The notes under the pieces were generated by a model. It ran no database searches. It was given only the letters and a program-made list of their open reading frames with translations, and was not told the DNA's origin. Made by a program: the position numbers and the translations under genes. Shown here piece after piece: positions 25,514 through 35,358 of a stretch of 64,000 bases of DNA. The stretch is from contig NZ_VLLF01000002.1 in NCBI RefSeq assembly GCF_007830545.1, positions 372,001 to 436,000 on the forward strand, given 5' to 3'. This stretch comes from Roseibium hamelinense. Its GTDB lineage: Bacteria > Pseudomonadota > Alphaproteobacteria > Rhizobiales > Stappiaceae. Position 1 is the first letter of the stretch, and each line of letters opens with the position of its first letter.

Positions 25514-26226
25514 ACTTACGCCTGCTTCCTCTTTTGGCGATTTCGGCCGGCGCTCTACTGGCGCTGAAGCTGCTGGGTTTCGCTTTCAACGAGGATCCAG
25601 GCGTGTCGCCAATCCGCGAGGCTGTTGCGCAAGAAACTCCTGCGCCGGCTGCCGGCGATCAGATGGCACCGGAAGAGCCTGCCACTGATGCTCCGCCAGC
25701 CGCGGCCGCGCCGCCTCCCTTGCCTGACAATCTCGAAATTGGCGGGTCCGCTGCGGAGCGCGCCGTTTTGGAAAGCCTTGGCCAGCGTCGGCAGAATTTG
25801 CAGCAACAAGAAGGCCAGCTGGATCTTCGCGAGAAATTGCTTCAGGCAACTGAAGAGCGGATCGAAAAGCGTGTGGAAGAGCTGAAGCAACTCGAACAGC
25901 GCATTGAATCCGCAGTTGAGGAAAAGCGGCAGCAGGAAGACAACGAAATCGCGGCGCTAGTGACCATGTATGAAAACATGAAGCCAAAAGATGCCGCACG
26001 TATTTTCAATAGTCTGAACCTGCCGGTTCTGATGAAAATCGTCCGGCAGATGAAGCCACGAAAAATGGCTGACATTCTTGGGCGTATGTCGCCAGAGGCG
26101 GCAGAACGCCTGACGGTCGCAATCGCTGGAAATGCCTCTACGCCCATGGCGCCTGCACCCGCGTCAGCGCCTGCAACAACACAAACGATTTCGCCTGCGG
26201 ATTTGCCGAAAATTCCCTCGAATTAA
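25510..26226 (+). CDS. motE: MotE family motility protein (MgtE_N-like domain)
   Basis: A 238-residue periplasmic protein with an N-terminal signal or anchor (LRLLPLLAISAGALLALKLL), an Ala/Pro-rich linker, a coiled coil at about 85-145 and a C-terminal MgtE N-domain-like segment (MYENMKPKDAARIFNSLN, MKPRKMADILGRMSPEAAER). In Sinorhizobium MotE is a chaperone for the periplasmic motility protein MotC. No motC was recognised in the window. It is the last gene of the coupled fliL operon, 92 bases before the large AMIN-like/TPR gene. Confidence 0.82.
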   Translation: MNLRLLPLLAISAGALLALKLLGFAFNEDPGVSPIREAVAQETPAPAAGDQMAPEEPATDAPPAAAAPPPLPDNLEIGGSAAERAVLESLGQRRQNLQQQEGQLDLREKLLQATEERIEKRVEELKQLEQRIESAVEEKRQQEDNEIAALVTMYENMKPKDAARIFNSLNLPVLMKIVRQMKPRKMADILGRMSPEAAERLTVAIAGNASTPMAPAPASAPATTQTISPADLPKIPSN

Positions 26227-26318
26227 GGCAATAGATGCGAGTTTGAATCCTTAACGTAAGGGCGCGTTAAGACCGTGGTTCTAGAAAGGTACCGGGGCGA
26301 AAAGCAGGGAATTAAAGC

Positions 26319-29300
26319 GTGCTGAAGCACATCGGCAAATTTGTCCGGGCGCATTTGCCCGGGATCTTCTCCGTTAAGACCGCGTGTCTTGCGGCGGCTG
26401 CCGTGTGTGGTGCGTTCATGGCCGGAGCTGCCGTGCCAGTCGCTCCTGCCAATGCCCAGTCGCTCGAGCCCGTCTCAGTCGAAGCCATGCCCGAACAGGG
26501 CTATGGGCGTATCATCCTCACATTCGAAGATCGGACGTTGCTGCCGAACTATGATGCGGTGATCACGGGTGGTGTATTGCGCATCGCTTTTGAGGATCCG
26601 ATCGACATAAACGTCGATGACGTGCCGCTGGACCTTGGTGATTACATTACGATCGCGCGCAGGGATCCCGATGGCAGCGCAATCCGGTTCGCGTTGAAAA
26701 ACCAGTTCCAGATCAACACGCTGGAAGCGGGCGAAAAACTGTTTGTCGATATTCTGCCGACCAATTGGCAGGGCTTGCCGCCTGGCCTTCCCGACGATGT
26801 GGTGCGTGATCTGGCGCAACGCGCAGAAGAGGCGATGCGCCGAGTGCGGGCTCTGGAGCAGGCCCGGCTGAAGGCAAAAGAAGGCCCGTCCGTAACCTTG
26901 CGGATCGGCGAACACCCGACATTTACGCGGCTCGTCTTCGACTGGTCGATCCGGTTCGACACAGCTTTCGTTCGTGAAGACGATATCATCAAGGTGACCT
27001 TCAATCACCCGGCGCAGCTCGATATCTCGCGTATGCGGGCCAACCTGCCGGACGGAGTGATCGATGCCACGTCTTTCCTGGACAAGGGTAAACTCAAGTT
27101 CTTGATGCGCATCGAGCCCTCGGTCGACATCCGGGCGTTCCGGGAAGATCAGACCTATGTCATCGACATTACACCAGAGCGCGATCAGCCGCTGGATCCG
27201 GCCAATGCTCAGATCAACAGTTTCCTGACCGGGCCATCCAACAGCAATCGCGAAAACATGGTGATTGCTCCTGGTGTCCGGGACACGGAGCCGCCGCCGC
27301 GCCCGGCCTCCGATCAGCAGTCCTCGATCAACCCGGAATTGCCCCAAGGAGAGGCCGCGGCATTTGCGGCCGTTCCTTTTGGTAGCAGCCAGTTCAACGG
27401 CGAGGTGCAAAATGACCCGGTGGACGCGCCTAGCGCTGAAAACCCCGCACAGGTTGCGATCACTGCGCCTGACACCGGCAATCCGGACGCCCCGAAGGAA
27501 CTGCCCGGTGAGGGGGAACAACTCGCGGAAGTGACGTCGGCTGTAACAGATGGCAGTGCCGCAGATCAGACCACAGACGGCACCCCGGACCTGCCGGCCA
27601 TCGTGCTGGCTCAGGCTGATGAGGGCGTCCAGGGCGCATTGACCTCCGCCATCCCGCGCGCCAAGCCGGTTCTCGTAGAAAACGCGTTTTCGGACCAGAC
27701 CCCGGCCGCGGAACCGGTAACGTCTGCAAATCGTGCTGGTTCTTCAGAAAGTCCAGACTTCACCGGAGCCATACGTGACCCTGGGGTATCTCTGGCGCAA
27801 CTGGCTCAAGACGGAACACCGGCATTGCCACTGGGAACGCCGCCGGATGGCGCGCCGGCTCAGGAATTGCCGGCGGATATGCCGGACGCGTTGCCATTGA
27901 CTGAAACGGACACGGCGCCCGTGCCGGCGACACCGGAAGACCCTGCACCCGTGCCGGCGGCCGCTCCTGTGCCCGCTCCGGTTCAAGACAGCATGCCGAT
28001 GCCGCAGCCCGCTTCCAATCCGGTGACAACTCCCAGCGGCGGCCAACCGAATGCTCCGCGGATCGTGCAGGATGTGCCGCCACCGGTACCGCTGCCGGAT
28101 CGTGAGGACGCGCAGGAAGCGTGGCGGGCCAATGGGGGGACCGATTTTGTGGATCCGCCATCGCCGGAACAGCCCCCTGCAGACTTCGCCGACGAAGAGC
28201 GATCGTTCGTTGCAGCGGAAGCCCGGCGGATCGGCAACACGGTCCGCGTGGTGTTTCCATTTTCCGAGCCTGTGTCGAGCGCTGTCTTCCGTCGTGACGA
28301 CAGCATCTGGCTGGTATTTGACACGGACGCGACGATCGACGTGCGCGGCATGGCGGCGGCACTTTCGGACAGCGCCGAAACCATCGACGTGTCCCGGGGC
28401 AACGGCTATCAAACACTCCGTCTCGATATGAACGACCCGGTATTGGCGACGGTTGGCCTCGATGGGAACGCATGGTCACTTGTGATCGGTGACATGATTC
28501 TGGAACCTTCGGTGCCGCTCAAGTTGGAGCGCAATGTTCGGGGTGACGGAGGGTCCGTTTTGCGGGTGCTCTACAAGGAGCCTCAGAATATTCGGCAAAT
28601 CGAAGATCCGTTTGTCGGCGACAAGATTTCTCTTGTTACCGGCTACGGTCCCCCGCGAGGCTTGTTGAAAGCGCAGAGCTTCGTCGATCTTCAAGCACTG
28701 AGCTCGGCGCAAGGGATCGCGGTCGCAGCCCGCTCTGACGGGGTTCGCATGAAGATTTTGGGCGATGATGTCATCATTGAAAAAGACGGCGGTCTTGCCT
28801 TGTCAAACCGGCATCTGCGCGGAGGGACCGGCGTCTTCAACCGGATCATTGATCCGAACGGACCGGGTCATGTTGAGTTTGTCTCTCTGTCGACCGAGGG
28901 TCCAGGTGCATACCGTGACCGCCTGCTGGAATTGAAGCAAAAGCTGAGCAACGCACCGGAAAACCGGCGCCGCCAGCCGCTGATGGATTTGGCCAGGTTC
29001 TATCTGGCGCACCAATTCGCACAGGAATCCCTGGGGTTGATGCAGCTGGCTATGGAACAGGACCCGGCACTGGCGGAAGACAGCTCGTTCAACCTCATGA
29101 TGGGGGCGGCGCAGGTCATGGCAAACCGGCCGGAACTGGCTTACGCCCATCTCAATCGCCCGGATTTGAAAAACAGTCCGGACGCAGCGATCTGGCAGAC
29201 AATCGTCGATACGGCACTTGGAAATTGGACAAGTGCGCGGATCGCTATGCCGCGTGGCCGCGCTGTGATTGGCAATTATCCGCCGTCAATCCAGGCGGAG

Positions 29301-30617
29301 TTCAACCTGGCCGCGGCGCAATCGATGATTGAGGCCAATGATTTTGGTGTTGCTAACGGCATCCTTGCCGAAATTGAACCGAGTGAAGTTACTGCATCGC
29401 AGGCGGCACGCTACGATATTCTGCGGGGCCGTGTTGCGGACGCGTCCGGCCGGTCGCAGGAGGCGCTAACGGTGTTCGACCTTGTCTCGCGGTCAGGCGA
29501 TCGTCCCCGCGCGGCAGAAGCCGAGTACCGTGCCTTGCGGATCCGCTATCGCGATGGCGAGTTGGGGATCGACGAGACGATAGATCAGCTTGCCGGCCTT
29601 GCCACTTCTTGGCGCGGTGATGAGATAGAGCTTAAAACACTCCGGTTCCTCGCCCAGTTGCATTCTGAAAAAGGCAACTACCGTGAGGCCTTTGAGGCAA
29701 TGAAATCCGCCGTTCAGGCAGATCCGGAATCCGACACGACGCGCCTGCTGCAGGAAGAGATGAATGGTTTGTTCGTCTCGCTGTTCCTCGATGGGCAGGC
29801 CGATGAGATGTCGCCGGTCAAGGCGCTGGCGCTTTATTACGACTTCCGTGAGTTGACCCCGATCGGCCGCCAGGGCGACGAGATGGTGCGCAATCTGGCC
29901 CGGAAACTGGTTGAAGTGGATCTTTTGGATCAGGCAGCCGAGCTTCTGCGCCATCAGGTGGACAATCGCTTGAAAGGCGCTGCGCGCGCGCAAATTGCCG
30001 CCGATCTTGCTGCAATTTACCTGATGGACCGGAAAGCGGACGAGGCGCTGCGGGTTCTCAACGTGACACGGCAGTCAAGCTTGCCATCGGCGCTTGAACG
30101 CCAGCGCAATATTGTGGAAGCCCGCGCGCTGACCGCAAGCGGCCGCCCAGACCTTGCGCTTGAGCTGGTGCGCAACATGCGTGGTGCGGATGTGGACCGG
30201 TTGCGGGCCGACACGTTCTGGGCTGCGCAAAGCTGGCGCGAGACCGGCGAGCAGCTGGAAGCCATGCATGGGTCGCGCTGGTCGGACAACATTCCTCTGG
30301 ATGCCCAAGAGCGTGAAGACATCTTGCGTGCCGGAATCGCCTATTCCTTGGCTGGCGATCAGTTGAGTCTGGATCGCCTGCGCACGAAATACACCGAAAA
30401 GATGTCTGACAGCAGTGAAGCGCTGGCCTTCGAGGTCGTCACCCGGCCAATCGAGGCACAGGGTGTGGAGTTTCTGGAGGTCGCCAATGCCTTGGCAAAC
30501 ACAGACACGCTTGAAACCTTTATGGAAGAATACCGGCGTCAGTACATGAACGCTCCTGCCGCCTCCACAGGTCCTGATCAAGCCGCCGCAAATGATCCTG
30601 CCGTCGACAACGGCTAA
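26319..30617 (+). CDS. Large envelope protein with AMIN-like repeats and TPR region
   Basis: A 1432-residue exported protein. A signal peptide (about 20-47, ending PANAQS) is followed by two AMIN-like beta units (about 48-155 and 190-290; GRIILTFEDR, TRLVFDW), a Pro/Ala-rich linker (300-620), a third AMIN-like unit (about 628-730; VRVVFPFSEPV), and a helical TPR-like region (about 885-1400; repeated xARFYLAHQFAQESL-type pairs). AMIN domains bind peptidoglycan in PilQ and AmiC. Start is GTG at 26319 with GCAGGGA upstream. Similar TPR proteins occur in alphaproteobacterial motility clusters, but the function is unknown. I infer a periplasmic scaffold for the motor or rings. Confidence 0.7.
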   Translation: MLKHIGKFVRAHLPGIFSVKTACLAAAAVCGAFMAGAAVPVAPANAQSLEPVSVEAMPEQGYGRIILTFEDRTLLPNYDAVITGGVLRIAFEDPIDINVDDVPLDLGDYITIARRDPDGSAIRFALKNQFQINTLEAGEKLFVDILPTNWQGLPPGLPDDVVRDLAQRAEEAMRRVRALEQARLKAKEGPSVTLRIGEHPTFTRLVFDWSIRFDTAFVREDDIIKVTFNHPAQLDISRMRANLPDGVIDATSFLDKGKLKFLMRIEPSVDIRAFREDQTYVIDITPERDQPLDPANAQINSFLTGPSNSNRENMVIAPGVRDTEPPPRPASDQQSSINPELPQGEAAAFAAVPFGSSQFNGEVQNDPVDAPSAENPAQVAITAPDTGNPDAPKELPGEGEQLAEVTSAVTDGSAADQTTDGTPDLPAIVLAQADEGVQGALTSAIPRAKPVLVENAFSDQTPAAEPVTSANRAGSSESPDFTGAIRDPGVSLAQLAQDGTPALPLGTPPDGAPAQELPADMPDALPLTETDTAPVPATPEDPAPVPAAAPVPAPVQDSMPMPQPASNPVTTPSGGQPNAPRIVQDVPPPVPLPDREDAQEAWRANGGTDFVDPPSPEQPPADFADEERSFVAAEARRIGNTVRVVFPFSEPVSSAVFRRDDSIWLVFDTDATIDVRGMAAALSDSAETIDVSRGNGYQTLRLDMNDPVLATVGLDGNAWSLVIGDMILEPSVPLKLERNVRGDGGSVLRVLYKEPQNIRQIEDPFVGDKISLVTGYGPPRGLLKAQSFVDLQALSSAQGIAVAARSDGVRMKILGDDVIIEKDGGLALSNRHLRGGTGVFNRIIDPNGPGHVEFVSLSTEGPGAYRDRLLELKQKLSNAPENRRRQPLMDLARFYLAHQFAQESLGLMQLAMEQDPALAEDSSFNLMMGAAQVMANRPELAYAHLNRPDLKNSPDAAIWQTIVDTALGNWTSARIAMPRGRAVIGNYPPSIQAEFNLAAAQSMIEANDFGVANGILAEIEPSEVTASQAARYDILRGRVADASGRSQEALTVFDLVSRSGDRPRAAEAEYRALRIRYRDGELGIDETIDQLAGLATSWRGDEIELKTLRFLAQLHSEKGNYREAFEAMKSAVQADPESDTTRLLQEEMNGLFVSLFLDGQADEMSPVKALALYYDFRELTPIGRQGDEMVRNLARKLVEVDLLDQAAELLRHQVDNRLKGAARAQIAADLAAIYLMDRKADEALRVLNVTRQSSLPSALERQRNIVEARALTASGRPDLALELVRNMRGADVDRLRADTFWAAQSWRETGEQLEAMHGSRWSDNIPLDAQEREDILRAGIAYSLAGDQLSLDRLRTKYTEKMSDSSEALAFEVVTRPIEAQGVEFLEVANALANTDTLETFMEEYRRQYMNAPAASTGPDQAAANDPAVDNG

Positions 30618-30824
30618 GATCTGATCCCACAAGATTGCCTCACCAGTTTCACAATAAACGTGTTTTGATGAAGCGGCGCGGCGCAATCCGGCGCATCAAG
30701 GCGTTTTACATATTCCGTTGGCAAGGGAGGTGGATCCAGTCCTGGCCAACGGGGACCTTAAAATCTCTGGTCACCAGCGTGACGGCCTCATAGACTTGCA
30801 ATCCTAACAATCGGAGAGGTGACA

Positions 30825-31160
30825 ATGGCCACTGCAAAATCATCAAACGGTTCGGAGTCGGACAATGTCAGCGCTGAAGAAATTGAAGCGAACATTCGGC
30901 GGATTCGTGAAGACATCGCCGCGCTGGCGGGAACATTGAAGCGATACGGTGCGGGAAAATCCGACGAGTACCGCGCGCGCGCCGCGGCTGCGGGAGACGA
31001 GCTCCATCAAAAAGCAGACGAAGCGCTGAGCTCCTTAAACGAGGAACTTGGTGAACTGGAAAAAGAACTGGCCGTACGTGTTCGGCGCAACCCGCTGCAG
31101 GCGCTGGGTGTTGCCGCAGGCATCGGCTTTCTGGTGGCATTGCTGGTCAATCGCCGATGA
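30825..31160 (+). CDS. DUF883 (ElaB/YqjD-like) membrane-anchored protein
   Basis: A 111-residue protein with an amphipathic coiled coil (about 15-85) and a C-terminal membrane anchor NPLQALGVAAGIGFLVALLV followed by NRR, the hallmark of DUF883. E. coli YqjD and ElaB anchor ribosomes to the membrane in stationary phase. The ATG at 30825 follows GGAGAGG; the GTG two codons earlier overlaps that ribosome site. Its stop overlaps the next gene by four bases, as in the yqjD-yqjE pair. Confidence 0.85.
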   Translation: MATAKSSNGSESDNVSAEEIEANIRRIREDIAALAGTLKRYGAGKSDEYRARAAAAGDELHQKADEALSSLNEELGELEKELAVRVRRNPLQALGVAAGIGFLVALLVNRR

Positions 31161-31582
31161 TCAAGTCCGCAGGGCCGGTCCTGTCTACAGTAACGCAGGA
31201 CTTCAAGGCATCGTTTCAACGGTTGAAACGCAATGTGGTCCTGCTGGCTGCCGCGCTCTTGTGCCTATTCACGGCTTATTTGGCGGCAGTTGCGGGAGTT
31301 TGGGCGCTTCTGAGTATGTATATGGGGCCTGTATGGGCCGCGGCTGCCATTTTCGCGCTGATGCTGGTATTCAGCGGATTGTTGATTGCGCGTGTGCAAT
31401 ACCTCACCGAAAGAGACCGAAAGCGGCGCGAAAAGCAAAAAGCTGCTCAGAGGTTGGGGCTTGCAGCAGCTTTCTCGATCCTGCCCGAGCTTAGTAGATC
31501 GAAAAACACCTGGGCCTTGATCGCGTTTGGCGGTCTGGTTTACCTGCTCGCACGATCACGGGATGGCAACGACGACGCATAA
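31157..31582 (+). CDS. YqjE/DUF1469-like membrane protein
   Basis: A 141-residue protein with two strong helices at about 27-48 and 55-80, a basic loop (LTERDRKRREKQKAAQR) and a third hydrophobic segment near 118-135. It overlaps the DUF883 gene by four bases and so occupies the position of YqjE (DUF1469/phage-holin-like). Sequence similarity is general rather than motif-based, so the family call is moderate. A function in membrane stress adaptation is only inferred from the pair. Confidence 0.55.
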   Translation: MIKSAGPVLSTVTQDFKASFQRLKRNVVLLAAALLCLFTAYLAAVAGVWALLSMYMGPVWAAAAIFALMLVFSGLLIARVQYLTERDRKRREKQKAAQRLGLAAAFSILPELSRSKNTWALIAFGGLVYLLARSRDGNDDA

Positions 31583-31651
31583 TCCTCCGCAGGGCTGAGT
31601 GGTTCTACGCTGTCGGCCGGACTGGTTTACACAAACACACGGGACACCGAG

Positions 31652-32629
31652 ATGAGTGGACTTCTTGCCCTCCTGGACGATGTAACGGCGATTGCGAAGG
31701 TGGCTGCGGCATCTGTCGATGACGTTCTTGGTCAAGCTGCAAAAGCGGGAAGCAAGGCCGCAGGTGCCGTGATTGACGATGCTGCGGTTACCCCGAAATA
31801 CGTGACCGGGTTCAGTCCCGCACGTGAGCTGCCAATCGTCTGGCGCATCGCTCGAGGGTCACTCAAGAACAAGTTGATTTTCCTGTTGCCGGTTGGGCTG
31901 CTGTTGAACGCCTTCTTGCCTTGGGTGATCACCCCGCTGTTGATGTTGGGGGGGGCGTATTTGTGTTTCGAAGGCGCTGAGAAGGTCTATCACCTCTTTG
32001 CCCCGCATCATCATGATGCCGATGAGCCGAAAGATATCGTCAAGGACCCGGCGCATCTGGAGGAGCAGAAGGTTTCCGGCGCGATCAAGACCGATTTCAT
32101 TCTTTCCGCCGAAATCATGACCATCGCTTTGTCCGAGATACCGGACAGCAATATCTGGATGGAAGCGGCGACCTTGGCCGTCGTTGCCGTCGGGATTACT
32201 GTCATGGTCTATGGCTCTGTCGCGCTGATCGTGAAGGCAGACGATGTGGGTCTGCATATGTCAACCAAGGGCCGGTTCGCGGTGACACGGGCGATGGGGC
32301 TCGGCATTGTCAAGGCTATGCCGGGTTTCTTGAAAGTCCTCATGACCATCGGCACCGCCGCCATGTTGTGGGTCGGCGGATCCATCGTGATACACGGTCT
32401 GGATGTGCTGGGTTTCAAACCCCTTTATGAGACAATCCACCATATCGCGGAGGCGGTGGCCCACGGTCTGGATCAAGCGCAAGGCTTCGTTGCCTGGGCA
32501 GTGACGGCAACGCTCGACGGCGTGTTCGGGCTGGCCCTCGGGCTTGCCCTCATTCCGTTTGTCGGCAAGGTTCTGTTGCCGCTTGTGAGCCTGGTTCGAC
32601 CAAGCCCGGCGGGTGGCGACGGCCATTGA
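31652..32629 (+). CDS. yedI: DUF808 family inner-membrane protein (YedI-like)
   Basis: A 325-residue protein matching DUF808 from the first residue (SGLLALLDDVTAIAKVAAAS, DDAAVTPKYVTGFSPARELP), with about six helices and a His-rich loop (FAPHHHDADEP). The family is widespread and of unknown function; E. coli YedI is the named member. It follows the DUF883/YqjE pair by 69 bases and may be cotranscribed. It converges with fliP (57 bases between stops). Confidence 0.88.
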   Translation: MSGLLALLDDVTAIAKVAAASVDDVLGQAAKAGSKAAGAVIDDAAVTPKYVTGFSPARELPIVWRIARGSLKNKLIFLLPVGLLLNAFLPWVITPLLMLGGAYLCFEGAEKVYHLFAPHHHDADEPKDIVKDPAHLEEQKVSGAIKTDFILSAEIMTIALSEIPDSNIWMEAATLAVVAVGITVMVYGSVALIVKADDVGLHMSTKGRFAVTRAMGLGIVKAMPGFLKVLMTIGTAAMLWVGGSIVIHGLDVLGFKPLYETIHHIAEAVAHGLDQAQGFVAWAVTATLDGVFGLALGLALIPFVGKVLLPLVSLVRPSPAGGDGH

Positions 32630-32686
32630 GACCCTGCTATTGGTCTGAAGTGCCAGGGTTGGGAATGCTGGTTGAGCCTCGCTGGG

Positions 32687-33439
32687 CTAACCAACCCCGA
32701 AGCTTTGGATCAATGACCCCGCGACAAGGTTCCAGCCGTCCACAAGGACGAAGAAGATCAATTTGAATGGCAGTGAGATCACCACCGGCGGCAGCATCAT
32801 CATACCCATGGACATGAGAACCGAGGCGATGACCAGATCGATGATCAGGAAAGGGAGATAGAGCAAGAAGCCGATCTCGAATGCGCGCCGAAGCTCGCTG
32901 ATCATGAAGGCGGGCACTAGGATGCGCAACGATAGGTCCTGCGGCGTTTCGGGTGCTTCCTGGCCGGACATTTCCTGAAAAAGAGCCAGATCCTGTTCGC
33001 GGACCTGCGAAAGCATGAAGTCCCGGAAGGGCTCGGATGCACGCTCAAATGCCTGATCTAACTCGATCGTGCCCTCGACGAGCGGCTGAACACCCTCGTC
33101 ATAGGCCTGTTCAATGGTCGGCGCCATGATGAAAGCCGTCAGGAACAGGGCAAGGCTGATCATGACCATGTTCGGCGGGGCTGTCTGCAGGCCGATGGCA
33201 GAGCGCAAAAGTGACAAGACAACCACGATCCGGGTGAAGCTCGTCACCATGACCAAAATCGATGGCGCGAGCGACAGTACAGTCAGCAGCGCGACGACTT
33301 GAACAGCGCGCTCGGTCAGCGTCGCGTCATCCGCGAAGTCGAGCGTGATTTCCTGCGCAAAGGCAATGCCGCCCATGCACAGAAACAATCCGATGCTTAG
33401 TGCCAGCCACCCGCCCGGGCGGCGCAGCGTTGCTGTCAT
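32687..33439 (-). CDS. fliP: Flagellar type III export apparatus protein FliP
   Basis: A 250-residue export-gate protein with a cleavable-type N-terminus, the conserved TSFTRIVVVLSLLRSAIGLQ and ALFLTAFIMAP helices, and the signature region ILVPAFMISELRRAFEIGFL near residue 175. FliP forms the pentameric pore with FliQ and FliR, encoded at 36645-37698. It overlaps fliO by four bases. It lies on the strand opposite to the flgB-flhB operon. Confidence 0.95.
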   Translation of the reverse strand: MTATLRRPGGWLALSIGLFLCMGGIAFAQEITLDFADDATLTERAVQVVALLTVLSLAPSILVMVTSFTRIVVVLSLLRSAIGLQTAPPNMVMISLALFLTAFIMAPTIEQAYDEGVQPLVEGTIELDQAFERASEPFRDFMLSQVREQDLALFQEMSGQEAPETPQDLSLRILVPAFMISELRRAFEIGFLLYLPFLIIDLVIASVLMSMGMMMLPPVVISLPFKLIFFVLVDGWNLVAGSLIQSFGVG

Positions 33440-35127
33440 GATTTCGCTGACCCGTGGATCTCGTCGAGGATCTTTGCCATTTCATCCTCGAGCGGGTTCT
33501 TGTCGTCGAGCGGTGATTTCTTCACCGGCGGCGGAACATGGGGAGCCTTGCTCCCTGAAGGTGCTGGTTCTGTTGTAACGGCTTTTATGACCGGCGTGCT
33601 TTCGGAAGCGGGCTTATCCTCAACAACCGGTGTTGAAAGGCTTGCTTCGAGCCCCGATGCCAGCTTGTCAGTTGTTGCTTCTTCTTGCGGGCTATGAGTT
33701 ACCAGAGATGCTCCTGTCGACACAGTCGTTTGTGCCTGGATTTGATTTTGCATGTCTTGCTCTGTGCCCATGGCCGCCAGCGCGGGCTGGTCCTGTTCGG
33801 GCTTTTCTGGCTGCTGACTTTCAGACGTTTTTTCGCCGTTGTTCGTGTCAACGGGTGTTTTGGGGGGCTCGTCTGGTTTTGCCGCGCTGTCTGATTGAGC
33901 CACGCTGTCGCATTGAGAGGGTGAGCCGCTTAAAACGTGTGGGTCTGGGGCCGGTTTTTGCGGTACCTGGCTGGCGAGAGCGGTTGGCTCGAGCGGACTT
34001 GCCGCGGGCTCGACAGGTTTTGTTCGTGCATTCCCGGCTTCCGCACCAAGGGCCTTCACGGCGGGGGCGGCCGGTTCTTGTTTCTCGGCAGCGGCGGACC
34101 GGAAGAGAGCTGTTCTTGCGCGCGCGGCCGGACCTGAGGATGGCGGCGAAACAGAGCGCGGTTTGTCGCTGCTGGGCTGCATTCTGTTCGCCAGAGGTTT
34201 GGTGATGGAATCCGCAAAGCCCGAAACGAAACTTTTCCGCTCGCTTGGCGCTGGTGCAGGTCCCTTGACATCTGGCGCAGGGGCAGCGATCGGGGCGGGC
34301 GCCACGTTCAAATCCGCACCTTTGCCGTCATCCGAGGCCGCTGTTGGCTTTGCAGCGGCTTTCACCTGGGGCTCGGGCGGTGTCTTTGTTGCTGTCCGGT
34401 CCCGAACGCTTGCAGCGGCGCCAAGAGCATTCTTCGCGGCCGCCCGGATCAGCGATCCGGCGTTCACTTTGGCGGAAGAAGACTGGGATTGCTCAGGTTC
34501 GGGTTCGAACAGCCCGGCAGGGTCGGTCTTGGCGGCCACATGTGAGGGGGGTGTGGGCCGGGCTGAAGCTTCGGCCGGGGCCGTGCCGGTCGGTGGTGTG
34601 TCGGTGCCGAAACGGGATTGGGCTGGGCCAACCGGCTGTGCCGATGGGGCTTTTGGCGAGGGAGCGGTTTGGACTGCAGCAGCTGCGGGCTGCTGTGTCG
34701 TTGGCACCGGCTGAGCAACTGGAGCCGGCGGCGCGGGGGGGACAGGTGTGACATCTGCCTCTAGTGCCCCGGGACCTGGTGCTTGTGCTCCGGGGAGCGG
34801 CCTTGGCATGTTGGCTCCAAGCGGCTGCCCCCGGATGATACCTTGTTCGACAACAACGTCGGTGGGGCCCCCGATTAGAATCAGATGTTCAATATTGTCC
34901 CGCCTGACCAGAACAAGACGTCTGCGCGTGTCGATGCTGGCGGCGTCCATGATCGCGATGCGCGGCTGTCGGCCCCGGGTCGTGTTGATCCGAGCGCCGG
35001 TGAGCTTCTTCAGTATGAAAAAGAACAGGGCAACCAGAGCCAAAACGACGCCCAGAGATACGACAAAGCTGGCCGCCCGGGCAACACCGTCCCCAACTCC
35101 CAATGTGCTCGAAATCCACTCGTACAT
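33436..35127 (-). CDS. fliO: FliO-like export protein with very long disordered tail
   Basis: A 563-residue protein. Residues 1-110 are FliO-like: a membrane helix (ASFVVSLGVVLALVALFFFI, about 21-40) and a small domain (RLVLVRRDNIEHLILIGGPT, DVVVEQGI) that ends the family core. The remaining roughly 450 residues are Pro/Ala/Lys/Ser-rich and lack folded-domain patterns; a short amphipathic segment (DDKNPLEDEMAKILDEIHG) closes the protein. Enteric FliO is about 120 residues. ATG at 35127 follows GAAGAGG. FliO assists assembly of FliP, whose gene overlaps its stop. No repeat or frameshift explains the tail. Confidence 0.8.
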   Translation of the reverse strand: MYEWISSTLGVGDGVARAASFVVSLGVVLALVALFFFILKKLTGARINTTRGRQPRIAIMDAASIDTRRRLVLVRRDNIEHLILIGGPTDVVVEQGIIRGQPLGANMPRPLPGAQAPGPGALEADVTPVPPAPPAPVAQPVPTTQQPAAAAVQTAPSPKAPSAQPVGPAQSRFGTDTPPTGTAPAEASARPTPPSHVAAKTDPAGLFEPEPEQSQSSSAKVNAGSLIRAAAKNALGAAASVRDRTATKTPPEPQVKAAAKPTAASDDGKGADLNVAPAPIAAPAPDVKGPAPAPSERKSFVSGFADSITKPLANRMQPSSDKPRSVSPPSSGPAARARTALFRSAAAEKQEPAAPAVKALGAEAGNARTKPVEPAASPLEPTALASQVPQKPAPDPHVLSGSPSQCDSVAQSDSAAKPDEPPKTPVDTNNGEKTSESQQPEKPEQDQPALAAMGTEQDMQNQIQAQTTVSTGASLVTHSPQEEATTDKLASGLEASLSTPVVEDKPASESTPVIKAVTTEPAPSGSKAPHVPPPVKKSPLDDKNPLEDEMAKILDEIHGSAKS

Positions 35128-35358
35128 AAAAACCTCTTCGGCGGCCCGTTGCATCGAACCGGCCGTTTTGCCTTGCCGCGCAGGCCGGGTGTGCTCATCC
35201 TGTGAACCCAGCGCGACTTACGAATCTCTCTTGTCGGTAAAGTTAACAGAATGCGGCAAAATCTGCCCACCGCGCAGCGCGCAAGAATTGCGTTTTGCAA
35301 AAGAAGTACCCAGGATTCGTGCCGTAAAGACGCCCTTCGGCTGTCTCAGAGGTATTCG

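Noticed and set aside
26475..27521. A 348-codon minus-strand open frame opposite the AMIN-like/TPR gene.
   Set aside because: It is antisense to a long gene with signal peptide and clear domains; long antisense frames are expected in high-GC DNA.
30660..30800. TTGATG/CATCAA and GGCGC repeats after the TPR gene as a terminator.
   Set aside because: The stem is interrupted and no T-run follows; not enough to call.
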